Source of the DNA: Streptomyces xinghaiensis S187
GTDB taxonomy: Bacteria > Actinomycetota > Actinomycetes > Streptomycetales > Streptomycetaceae
Assembly: GCF_000220705.2 (NCBI RefSeq)
Contig: NZ_CP023202.1
Location: 5,052,501-5,116,500 of the forward strand
DNA length: 64,000 bases
Direction of reading: 5' to 3'
The first letter of the stretch is position 1, and every line of letters begins with the position of its first letter. The notes beneath the pieces are model-generated. The model was not told the origin of the DNA. It did not search any database and worked only from the letters and a program-made list of their open reading frames with translations. Positions 39,708 to 46,918 of this stretch are shown piece after piece. A program made the translations under genes and the position numbers.

Positions 39708-41183
39708 TTATGGTCGGCCTCCTGCGGTCTCTTGCCAGGGTTCACCGGGCGGGGGCGGATACGAGAATCCGGTCGAGGTGTCGGTCAGCGGGTCCGGCTG
39801 GGGCGCGGGCCTGATGGTCTCGGCCGGTGCGGGCGGCGGCGGGGACGGCGTCGGCCAGCGCTCGGATGATGCCAGATGGGTGACGCCGGGGAACGGCTCG
39901 GTCAGCGGATCGCGCAGCGGGTCCGGGCCGCGTCCGGCCGAGGGGTCGCCCATCTGCCGGGGGAAGGGCTCCGTCAGCGGGTCGTCCTGGCCCGTCACCG
40001 AGCCGGTCAGCGGCTGGCCCGCCTGACCGCCGGGCCCACCCCAGCCGCCGTAACCGTCCGTCCCGCCGTAGCCGTCCGATCCGCCGTAGCCGCCCGTCCC
40101 GCCGTAGCCGCCCGTCCCGCCGTAGCCGCCCGTCCCGCCGCCGGAGTCCGCGAAGGTCGGCATCTGCCGGGTGGGCGCCTCGGCGAAGCCCTGGCCGGCC
40201 GGCGCCGACAGCGGGCCCCCCGGCCCGCCGGACGTCCGGTCGGACGCCATCGCGCGGTAACCCGCCGAGAGACCGGACCCCAGACCGCTGCCGATCGGCA
40301 CCGCGCGGGTCGAGTCGAGCGGTGGCCGCATCTCGTCGCGGCCGCCGGCGGAGGCGGGCGCGGACGCCGCCGCGCTGTGCGGCCTCGCCGCCGCGCCCGG
40401 CAGCGGGGAGACCGAGGTGTCGCGGCGGGCGCCCTCCTCGGCCGCCGCGCCGCGGCCGCGTCCCGCGCCGACGGCCTCCGGCTGCATCACCGACAGCACC
40501 AGCTGCGCGATCCTCCGCCGCTGCGGCGGGGGCAGCAGCCGCGCAGCCACCGCCAGCCCGACGGCCAGCAGGGACAGCCCGTACATGACGGTCACCCAGC
40601 CCGCGGCGGGACGACCCGCGTAGAGGCCGTGCATCACGGCGAAGCACCACGACGGGTAGGCCACGGCGTGGATGGCGCGCCAGCGGCCCGCGACCTCCCG
40701 GTTGGGCACGAAGGTGCTGCGCAGCGCGCCGGTGGAACCCGCGATCACCATGAGGTAGGCCGCCATCGAGCCCATCCCGATCAGCCCGCCCGTACCGGTG
40801 ATCCCCAGGCTGAAGGGGACCAGGGCGGCGATCAGGGGAGCGTGGTCCAGCGAGACCTTGACCGCGACGTGCACCACCATGAAACCGAGCGAGGCGACGG
40901 CGACGGCGCGGTGGACCCCCTGCGCCAGCAGCCGGTCCCGCGGGTTCAGCAGCAACCGGTGGGCCGCGATCAGGCCCCACACCACCGACGCGGTGAGCGT
41001 GAGGAGCGACAGGACGCCGGCACCGAAGTCCAGGAAGGCGCGGAAACGCTCACCCGTGGCCAGGGCCAGGATGAGCGGGATCACGATCAGGAGTGCGACC
41101 GACGCGGCGAAGACCTTCGTCTGCGATGCGGCCGGCTTGGGCAGGGAGGACATGTTCCGTGGAACCTTGCGGTGAGGTTTCAT
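39708..41183 (-). CDS. Ferric-reductase-like heme transmembrane protein
   Basis: 491 aa. Residues about 20-225 hold six TM helices with histidines suited to heme ligation (IAAHRLLL, GVHRAVAVAS, MVVHVAVKV, AIHAVAYP, AVMHGLYAG), resembling the ferric-reductase/cytochrome b561-like fold. The rest is a long Pro/Gly/Ser disordered cytoplasmic tail with a GGYGGT tandem repeat. It overlaps the NuoF-like frame by the ATAA tetranucleotide, so the two likely act as one trans-membrane electron-transfer unit. The ATG at 41183 has CAGGAG 9 nt upstream. It is divergent from the leuS leader. Confidence 0.8.
   Translation of the reverse strand: MKPHRKVPRNMSSLPKPAASQTKVFAASVALLIVIPLILALATGERFRAFLDFGAGVLSLLTLTASVVWGLIAAHRLLLNPRDRLLAQGVHRAVAVASLGFMVVHVAVKVSLDHAPLIAALVPFSLGITGTGGLIGMGSMAAYLMVIAGSTGALRSTFVPNREVAGRWRAIHAVAYPSWCFAVMHGLYAGRPAAGWVTVMYGLSLLAVGLAVAARLLPPPQRRRIAQLVLSVMQPEAVGAGRGRGAAAEEGARRDTSVSPLPGAAARPHSAAASAPASAGGRDEMRPPLDSTRAVPIGSGLGSGLSAGYRAMASDRTSGGPGGPLSAPAGQGFAEAPTRQMPTFADSGGGTGGYGGTGGYGGTGGYGGSDGYGGTDGYGGWGGPGGQAGQPLTGSVTGQDDPLTEPFPRQMGDPSAGRGPDPLRDPLTEPFPGVTHLASSERWPTPSPPPPAPAETIRPAPQPDPLTDTSTGFSYPPPPGEPWQETAGGRP
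40046..40140. repeat. 18-bp tandem repeat encoding GGYGGT/S units
   Basis: Five to six tandem 18-bp units (GCCGTAGCCGCCCGTCCC on the plus strand) encode GGYGGT-GGYGGT-GGYGGS-DGYGGT-DGYGG in the cytoplasmic tail of the ferric-reductase-like protein. Three central units are identical, so copy number may vary between strains. Confidence 0.75.
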
Positions 41184-41346
41184 GCGAGGCGACTCCTGTG
41201 GTGCGAAGAAGGGGTCCCGGCTCCGCATGCTAAGTGGCCTGTCCGGCAACGTCCGGGCGAGTTGGATATTTGCTCGAACGACCAATACGGAGCGGGAGCG
41301 CCCAGCGTTCAATCGGCGGCTCGGTGCGTCGGCCGGGACCGCTGCG

Positions 41347-41352
41347 GTACCC
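41347..41352 (+). promoter_or_regulatory. -10 box of the leuS leader transcript
   Basis: TACCCT ends 8 nt before the leader-peptide ATG at 41361, placing the transcription start at or next to that ATG. Confidence 0.55.
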
Positions 41353-41360
41353 TGACACGC

Positions 41361-41399
41361 ATGCGTGCCGTACGCCTTCTGCTTAGCGAGCCGCGCTGA
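41361..41399 (+). CDS. Leucine leader peptide upstream of leuS
   Basis: A 12-codon frame, MRAVRLLLSEPR, with three consecutive Leu codons CTT-CTG-CTT; two are CTT, which is rare in this genome. It begins right after a -10 box, so it is probably translated from a leaderless end. Its 3' part (GCCGCGC, 41390-41396) can pair with GCGCGGC at 41439-41445 just before a terminator. The layout is that of a ribosome-mediated attenuator sensing Leu-tRNA supply and controlling leuS. Confidence 0.72.
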   Translation: MRAVRLLLSEPR

Positions 41400-41405
41400 T
41401 CAGTC

Positions 41406-41433
41406 CCGGCCGGTGGACGAACCACCAGGCCGG
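41406..41433 (+). promoter_or_regulatory. Leader hairpin of the leuS attenuator
   Basis: CCGGCCGGTGG (41406-41416) pairs with CCACC-A-GGCCGG (41422-41433) around an ACGAA loop, giving 11 bp with one bulged A. It sits between the leader-peptide stop and the terminator, where an alternative-structure element would be expected. Confidence 0.6.
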
Positions 41434-41447
41434 AATCGGCGCGGCGT

Positions 41448-41470
41448 CCCCTCCTGTGTGAGGGGTTTTT
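41448..41470 (+). terminator. Attenuator terminator upstream of leuS
   Basis: CCCCTC (41448-41453), loop CTGTGT, GAGGGG (41460-41465), followed immediately by TTTTT: a textbook rho-independent terminator, the only one with a clear T-tract noted in this window. It lies 57 nt before the leuS ATG, so read-through must be regulated. Confidence 0.75.
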
Positions 41471-41526
41471 CCATTTGCGGAACATGCCTCGCAGACGGCA
41501 GAGACGATCGATGGAGCTTTGAGACG

Positions 41527-44433
41527 ATGAGCGACACCCATTCCGCCCCCGGGCCGGCCGCGGCGCCCTTCCGGTACGAGGCGGCCCTGGCAGCCGACAT
41601 CGAGGCACGCTGGCAGGACTTCTGGGACGCCGAGGGCGTCTACGAGGCCCCCAACCCCACCGGGGACCTGGCCGCGGACGGCGGCGCCGACGCGGCGGGC
41701 CGGCCGAAGAAGTACGTCATGGACATGTTCCCGTACCCCTCGGGCGCGGGACTGCACGTGGGCCACCCGCTGGGCTACATCGCCACCGACGTCTACGCCC
41801 GCTTCAGCAGGATGACCGGCCACAACGTCCTGCACACCCTGGGTTTCGACGCCTTCGGCCTGCCCGCCGAGCAGTACGCCGTGCAGACCGGCACGCACCC
41901 GCGGGCCAGCACCGAGGCGAACATCGAGAACATGAAGGCCCAGCTGCGCCGGCTGGGCCTGGGCCACGACAAGCGCCGGTCGTTCGCCACGATCGACCCG
42001 GACTACTACAAGTGGACCCAGTGGATCTTCCTGCAGATCTTCAACTCCTGGTACGACGAGGCGGCGGACAAGGCCCGGCCCATCGCCACCCTGGTCGAGC
42101 AGTTCGAGAGCGGGGAGCGCGACACCCCCGCCGGATGGCGCCCCTGGAGCGAGCTGGACGCGGCCGGGCGGGCCGGTCTGCTGGGCGAGTACCGTCTGGC
42201 CTACGCCTCCGACGCGCCGGTCAACTGGTGCCCCGGGCTGGGCACCGTGCTGGCCAACGAGGAGGTCACCGCCGAGGGCCGCTCCGAGCGCGGCAACTTC
42301 CCGGTCTTCAAGGCCAAGCTGCGCCAGTGGAACATGCGCATCACGGCCTACGCCGACCGGCTGCTGAACGACCTGGACGCGCTGGACTGGCCGGAGGCCA
42401 TCAAGCTGCAGCAGCGCAACTGGATCGGCCGCAGCGAGGGCGCCCGTGTCGACTTCCCGGTGCGCACGGCCGCCGGCGGTGAGCGCGCGATCACCGTCTT
42501 CACGACCCGGCAGGACACCCTGTTCGGTGCCACCTACATGGTGCTGGCCCCGGAGCACGAACTGGTCTCCGGCGACGACTCGATCGTCCCGGCCGCCTGG
42601 CCCGAGGACACCCACGCCGTCTGGACGGGCGGGCACGCGACCCCGGCCGAGGCCGTCGCCGAGTACCGCAAGCAGGCCGCGTCGAAGTCCGACGTCGAGC
42701 GGCAGGCCGAGGCCAAGGAGAAGACCGGTGTCTTCACCGGCGCGTACGCCGTCAACCCGGTCAGCGGCGAGCGCGTGCCCGTCTTCATCGCCGACTACGT
42801 CCTGATGGGGTACGGCACCGGCGCCATCATGGCCGTACCGGCGCACGACAGCCGTGACTTCGCCTTCGCGCGCGCTTTCGAGCTGCCGATGCGCTGCGTC
42901 GTCGAGCCGTCCGACGGCCGCGGCACCGACCCGGCCGGCTGGGACGACGCCTTCGCCTCGTACGACGCCCGGATCGTCAACTCGGCGGGCGAGGGCGTGT
43001 CGCTGGACGGACTGACCGTCACCGAGGCCAAGGCGCGGATCACCGACTGGCTGACCGAGCGCGGCATCGGCGAGGGCACCGTCAACTTCCGCCTGCGGGA
43101 CTGGCTGTTCAGCCGCCAGCGCTACTGGGGCGAGCCGTTCCCCATCGTCTACGACGAGGACGGCGTCGCCCACGCGCTGCCCGAGTCGATGCTGCCGCTG
43201 GAGCTGCCCGAGGTCGACGACTACTCCCCGCGCACCTTCGAGCCGGACGATGCCGACACCTCCCCGGAGACCCCGCTGTCCCGGAACGAGGAGTGGGTGA
43301 ACGTGCGTCTGGACCTGGGCGACGGGCGCGGCCCCCGGATGTACCGCCGCGAGACCAACACCATGCCCAACTGGGCCGGTTCCTGCTGGTACGAACTGCG
43401 CTACCTGGACCCGCACAACAGCGAGAAGCTGGTCGATCCCGAGATCGAGCGCTACTGGATGGGCCCGCGCGAAGGGCGGCCGCACGGCGGTGTCGACCTG
43501 TACGTGGGCGGCGCGGAGCACGCCGTGCTGCACCTGCTGTACGCCCGCTTCTGGTCCAAGGTGCTGTATGACCTGGGGCACGTCTCCTCCGCCGAGCCCT
43601 TCCACAAGCTGTACAACCAGGGCATGATCCAGGCCTACGTCTACCGCGACAGCCGCGGCATCGCGGTCCCGGCGGCCGAGGTCGAGGAGCGCGACAATGC
43701 CTTCTGGTACCGGGGAGAGAAGGTCACGCGGCTGCTGGGCAAGATGGGCAAGTCCCTGAAGAACGCCGTCACGCCCGACGAGATCTGCGCCGAGTACGGC
43801 GCGGACACCCTGCGCCTGTACGAGATGGCGATGGGCCCGCTGGACGTCTCCCGGCCCTGGGACACCCGCGCGGTCGTCGGCCAGTACCGGCTGCTGCAGC
43901 GCCTGTGGCGCAACGTCGTCGACGAGAACACCGGCGAGGTGACCGTCACCGACGCCGAACCCGGCGAGGCCGCCCTGCGCGCCCTGCACAAGGCGATCGA
44001 CGGCGTCACCCAGGACATGTCCGCGCTGCGCTTCAACACGGCGATCGCCAAGGTCACCGAGCTGAACAACCATCTGACCAAGGCGGGCCGCCCGGTGCCC
44101 CGGACCGTCGCCGAGCGGCTGGTGCTGCTGGTCGCGCCGCTGGCTCCGCACATCGCGGAGGAGCTGTGGCACCGGCTGGGCCACACCACCTCGGTGGTCC
44201 ACGAGCCCTTCCCGGTCGCCGACCCGGCCTACGTCCAGGACGAGACCGTCACCTGCGTCGTCCAGGTCAAGGGGAAGGTCAAGGCCCGGCTGGAGGTGGC
44301 GCCGTCCATCGCCGAGGGCGAACTGGAGGCGCTGGCCCTGGCGCAGGACGCGGTACGGACCGCGCTGGGCGGCGCGGACATCCGCAAGGTGATCGTGCGG
44401 GCCCCGAAGCTGGTCAACATCGTCCCGGTGTGA
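41527..44433 (+). CDS. leuS: Leucyl-tRNA synthetase
   Basis: Charges tRNA-Leu. 968 aa, full length. HIGH-equivalent motif in MFPYPSGAGLHVGHPLGY; CP1 editing domain with TTRQDTLFGATYMVLAPEHE and YGTGAIMAVPAHDSRDFAFA; the KMSKS-equivalent reads KMGKSLKNAVTPDE. GGAG lies 9 nt before the ATG at 41527. It is transcribed behind a Leu leader peptide and terminator, so expression probably rises when charged tRNA-Leu is low. A long hairpin follows the stop. Confidence 0.96.
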   Translation: MSDTHSAPGPAAAPFRYEAALAADIEARWQDFWDAEGVYEAPNPTGDLAADGGADAAGRPKKYVMDMFPYPSGAGLHVGHPLGYIATDVYARFSRMTGHNVLHTLGFDAFGLPAEQYAVQTGTHPRASTEANIENMKAQLRRLGLGHDKRRSFATIDPDYYKWTQWIFLQIFNSWYDEAADKARPIATLVEQFESGERDTPAGWRPWSELDAAGRAGLLGEYRLAYASDAPVNWCPGLGTVLANEEVTAEGRSERGNFPVFKAKLRQWNMRITAYADRLLNDLDALDWPEAIKLQQRNWIGRSEGARVDFPVRTAAGGERAITVFTTRQDTLFGATYMVLAPEHELVSGDDSIVPAAWPEDTHAVWTGGHATPAEAVAEYRKQAASKSDVERQAEAKEKTGVFTGAYAVNPVSGERVPVFIADYVLMGYGTGAIMAVPAHDSRDFAFARAFELPMRCVVEPSDGRGTDPAGWDDAFASYDARIVNSAGEGVSLDGLTVTEAKARITDWLTERGIGEGTVNFRLRDWLFSRQRYWGEPFPIVYDEDGVAHALPESMLPLELPEVDDYSPRTFEPDDADTSPETPLSRNEEWVNVRLDLGDGRGPRMYRRETNTMPNWAGSCWYELRYLDPHNSEKLVDPEIERYWMGPREGRPHGGVDLYVGGAEHAVLHLLYARFWSKVLYDLGHVSSAEPFHKLYNQGMIQAYVYRDSRGIAVPAAEVEERDNAFWYRGEKVTRLLGKMGKSLKNAVTPDEICAEYGADTLRLYEMAMGPLDVSRPWDTRAVVGQYRLLQRLWRNVVDENTGEVTVTDAEPGEAALRALHKAIDGVTQDMSALRFNTAIAKVTELNNHLTKAGRPVPRTVAERLVLLVAPLAPHIAEELWHRLGHTTSVVHEPFPVADPAYVQDETVTCVVQVKGKVKARLEVAPSIAEGELEALALAQDAVRTALGGADIRKVIVRAPKLVNIVPV

Positions 44434-44465
44434 CCGGCGGCCCGTAGGGGTTTCTCAGGGTTTTT

Positions 44466-44511
44466 CCCGGGCGGGCCCGGGGGTCGTACGGAACCCCCGG
44501 CCCGCCCCGGG
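44466..44511 (+). terminator. Long hairpin after leuS
   Basis: A CCCGGG-ended inverted repeat of about 18 pairs with one offset bulge surrounds CGTACGGA. It lies 33 nt after the leuS stop. TACCGT at 44516-44521, just beyond it, could be the -10 of the next gene. Confidence 0.6.
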
Positions 44512-44605
44512 CGTTTACCGTGGAGGGGGCGCGCGGTGCCCCACCGCGCGGGTGAGGGCTCCGGACGCCGCGCACCGGTGCTCGGAAGGCTACGAGGGAG
44601 TTTTC

Positions 44606-45397
44606 ATGGAAGCCGCGATTCTGGTGGTGGTCCTCTTCTTCGTGCTCTTCGTCGCGGCCGGGGTCTATGCGACGGCCAAGGCCGTGGGAGCCGCCAAACG
44701 CGGTGTCGACCGCACGGTCGCGCAGGCCCGCCGCACCGTCGAGGACACCACGCTCAAGGCCCGGCAGCTGGCCCTGCCCGGGGCGGCCGGCGAGGTGGCC
44801 CAACTGCGGCTCTCGCTCCGGACCTCCATGCGCGCCACCCAGGAGACCCTGCGGGCGGCCGCCCCGGAGGACACCTCGCTCGGAGAGGCGCTCGGCCTCT
44901 TCGACCGGCTCAGCGCGCACGGCAGGGAGCTGGACGCCGAACTGAAGCGCCTGGAGAACGAGCCCGACAAGAGCCGGGTCGCCGCACACCTTCCCGAACT
45001 GCGGGAACGGGCCGAGCGGATCGTGCACTCGGCCGACTCCCTGCGCTGGGCCGCACAGGACCGCGCCCGCCAGTTCGCCGACGACGACCTCGGCGACCTC
45101 ACCGGACAGATCCAGATGGAGGCGGGCGCCCTGCGGCACTGGACGCCGGCCGAGACCCCGGGCCGGACGCCGGCCGGCGGTGACGCAGGGCCGGGTCCGG
45201 TTCCCTCGGACTCCACCGGACGGGGCGCCGCCGGACAGGACTCGGCCGGGCCGGACTCCATCCGGCCGGAGGCCCGCCCCGGGCAGTCCGGAGCGCCGGA
45301 GGCCCCACGGACACCGCCCGCCATCACGGCCCGCGACTCCCGGCTGCGCACCGGTTTCCCCTGGGAGAAGACCCGGCGCCCCGAGAGCACCACATGA
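44606..45397 (+). CDS. Membrane-anchored coiled-coil hypothetical protein
   Basis: 263 aa, function unknown. One TM helix at residues 3-25 (AAILVVVLFFVLFVAAGVY) is followed by a long helical, charged cytoplasmic part (LRLSLRTSMRATQETLRAA; ELDAELKRLENEPDKSRVAA) consistent with a coiled coil, then a Pro/Ser/Gly-rich disordered end. GAGGGAG lies 5 nt before the ATG. Its stop codon falls in the first unit of an 18-bp tandem repeat. It could be a scaffold or polar-growth accessory, but nothing identifies a partner. Confidence 0.8.
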   Translation: MEAAILVVVLFFVLFVAAGVYATAKAVGAAKRGVDRTVAQARRTVEDTTLKARQLALPGAAGEVAQLRLSLRTSMRATQETLRAAAPEDTSLGEALGLFDRLSAHGRELDAELKRLENEPDKSRVAAHLPELRERAERIVHSADSLRWAAQDRARQFADDDLGDLTGQIQMEAGALRHWTPAETPGRTPAGGDAGPGPVPSDSTGRGAAGQDSAGPDSIRPEARPGQSGAPEAPRTPPAITARDSRLRTGFPWEKTRRPESTT

Positions 45398-45478
45398 GCC
45401 TCCCGCCCCACATGAGCCTCCCGCCCCGCGTGAGCCGTCCGCCCCGCGTGAGCCGTCCGCCCCGCGTGAGCCGTCCGC
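45392..45478. repeat. 18-bp tandem repeat at the 3' end of the coiled-coil gene
   Basis: Five units follow one another: two ACATGAGCCTCCCGCCCC, two GCGTGAGCCGTCCGCCCC and a final partial unit. Every unit contains an ATGA or GTGA overlap. The repeat opens the 312-nt gap before degV. No real gene is supported in the rest of the gap; a possible 101-codon frame there is simple-sequence and unconvincing. Confidence 0.75.
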
Positions 45479-45696
45479 GCGGTGGCGCGTCGACCGCAGC
45501 CGCTGCCGCTGCCGCAGGGCCGGCGACGGCCGTCGGGCCGACCGGACCGGAGGCCGTACCGGCGGCGTCCGGCCGGAGAGTGCCGGTCCTCCGCACCCCG
45601 GCTCGGGGTATGCCGACCCGGTTCCTGCCGACGTCGCGCTCCGGGACCGGTGGCCGGCAGGCCGCCCCCGTGCTGTCCGCGCATGTCATCCCCGGA

Positions 45697-45702
45697 TAAC
45701 CT
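45697..45702 (+). promoter_or_regulatory. -10 box of degV, probably leaderless
   Basis: TAACCT ends 7 nt before the ATG at 45710; no ribosome-binding site precedes the ATG. Confidence 0.55.
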
Positions 45703-45709
45703 CCCCTTC

Positions 45710-46558
45710 ATGTCCCGCCATGTCGCGATCGTCACCGATTCCACGGCCTATCTGCCGCCGCAGGCGATGGAACGGCACGCCATCAGGGCCGTACCACTGA
45801 CCGTGGTCCTCGGTGACCGGGCCCTGGAGGAGGGCACCGAGGTCTCGGCACGGTCGGTCGCCCAGGCGCTGCGGAGCCGGACCCCGGTGACCACCTCCCG
45901 GCCGAGCCCGGAGATGTTCGCCGCCGCCTACCGTGAGGCGGCCGCGGCCGGGGCGACCGGGATCGTCTCCCTCCATCTGTCGGCGGAGATGTCCGGCACC
46001 TATGACGCGGCGGTGCTCGCCGCACGTGAGGCGCCGGTGCCGGTGCGGGTCGTGGACACTGGCATGGTCGCGATGGCCCTCGGTTTCTGCGCCCTGACCG
46101 CCGCGGAGACCGCGGAGGCGGGCGGCACTCTGGACGAGGCGGTGGCCGCGGCCGAGAAGCGGGCGGAGGGCACCACGGCCTACTTCTATGTGGACACTCT
46201 CGACTACCTGCGGCGCGGCGGCCGGATCGGCGCCGCGCAGGCTCTGCTCGGTTCGGCGCTGGCGGTGAAACCGCTGCTGAGACTGGGTGGCGGGCGGATC
46301 GAGCCGCTGGAGAAGGTGCGTACGGCTTCGAAGGCCATCGCGCGGCTGGAGGAGATCGTCGTGGAACGGGCCGCTGCCGGCCCGGTGGACATCGCGGTGC
46401 ACCATCTCGCCGCGGCGGAACGGGCGGAGGCCCTGGCGGACCGGCTGCGGAGGCGGGTGCCCGGGCTGGCCGAACTTCTGGTCAGTGAGGTGGGCGCGGT
46501 GATCGGCGCCCACACCGGACCCGGGCTGCTGGGCGTGGTGCTGTCGCCGCGGATCTGA
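45710..46558 (+). CDS. DegV-family fatty-acid-binding protein
   Basis: 282 aa. DegV proteins bind long-chain fatty acids; FakB members present them to the kinase FakA. Signatures: HVAIVTDSTAYLPPQAM, TSRPSPEMFAAAYREA, GIVSLHLSAEMSGTYDAA, and the C-terminal VGAVIGAHTGPGLLGVV. No FakA is nearby, so the role as a fatty-acid carrier is from family knowledge only. It is transcribed from its own probable leaderless promoter and followed by the 360-nt comEA upstream region. Confidence 0.92.
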   Translation: MSRHVAIVTDSTAYLPPQAMERHAIRAVPLTVVLGDRALEEGTEVSARSVAQALRSRTPVTTSRPSPEMFAAAYREAAAAGATGIVSLHLSAEMSGTYDAAVLAAREAPVPVRVVDTGMVAMALGFCALTAAETAEAGGTLDEAVAAAEKRAEGTTAYFYVDTLDYLRRGGRIGAAQALLGSALAVKPLLRLGGGRIEPLEKVRTASKAIARLEEIVVERAAAGPVDIAVHHLAAAERAEALADRLRRRVPGLAELLVSEVGAVIGAHTGPGLLGVVLSPRI

Positions 46559-46841
46559 CCGCGCGCGGCCCGCGGTCCGGGCGGGACTCCCAATACCGCG
46601 GGGGAACGGGGCCGCGGGAACACCGCCCGGTGCCGCAGGCGGAGGCGGCGGCCCGGTGAGGACGGCGAGCGGAGCGACGGACCACCCGGTGCGGCGGATC
46701 CGGAAGCAGCTCGCCAGGAGGGCGCGGAGACGGGGCAGCGGCAAGGCGGGAAGACGGAAACGGCTCATGCCTCGCAGTGAAGCGGCAGATGGGTCGAAGT
46801 GGTGGCCTGAGAGCGGACATTCATCCGAAACGGGCACGGAG

Positions 46842-46868
46842 TTTTCCACAACCCGCGAGTTATCCACG
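46842..46868 (+). promoter_or_regulatory. Two DnaA-box-like sequences upstream of comEA
   Basis: TTTTCCACA (46842-46850) and TTATCCACG (46860-46868) lie in the same orientation, 18 bp apart, in an AT-richer patch. Each differs by one base from TTATCCACA. They sit about 50 nt before comEA in the 360-nt gap after degV; the rest of that gap shows no supported gene. Confidence 0.4.
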
Positions 46869-46906
46869 GAAATACGGTCTGTTCCGCCGAGGGCGGCCGC
46901 CCGGCC

Positions 46907-46912
46907 TACCGT
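46907..46912 (+). promoter_or_regulatory. -10 box of comEA, probably leaderless
   Basis: TACCGT ends 6 nt before the ATG at 46919. Confidence 0.45.
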
Positions 46913-46918
46913 CACCGC

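Noticed and set aside
41400..41470. T-box riboswitch upstream of leuS
   Set aside because: No AGGGTGGNACCGCG-type T-box sequence or Stem I features are present; the leader peptide with Leu codons and terminator explains the layout better.
43700..43780. Damaged KMSKS loop in LeuS (KMGKS)
   Set aside because: KMGKS is, to my recollection, the normal form in actinobacterial LeuS, so it is not evidence of a defect.
45394..45699. 101-codon frame after the coiled-coil gene
   Set aside because: Its N-terminus is just the translated tandem repeat and the rest is Ala/Pro/Arg simple sequence; no ribosome-binding site or motif.
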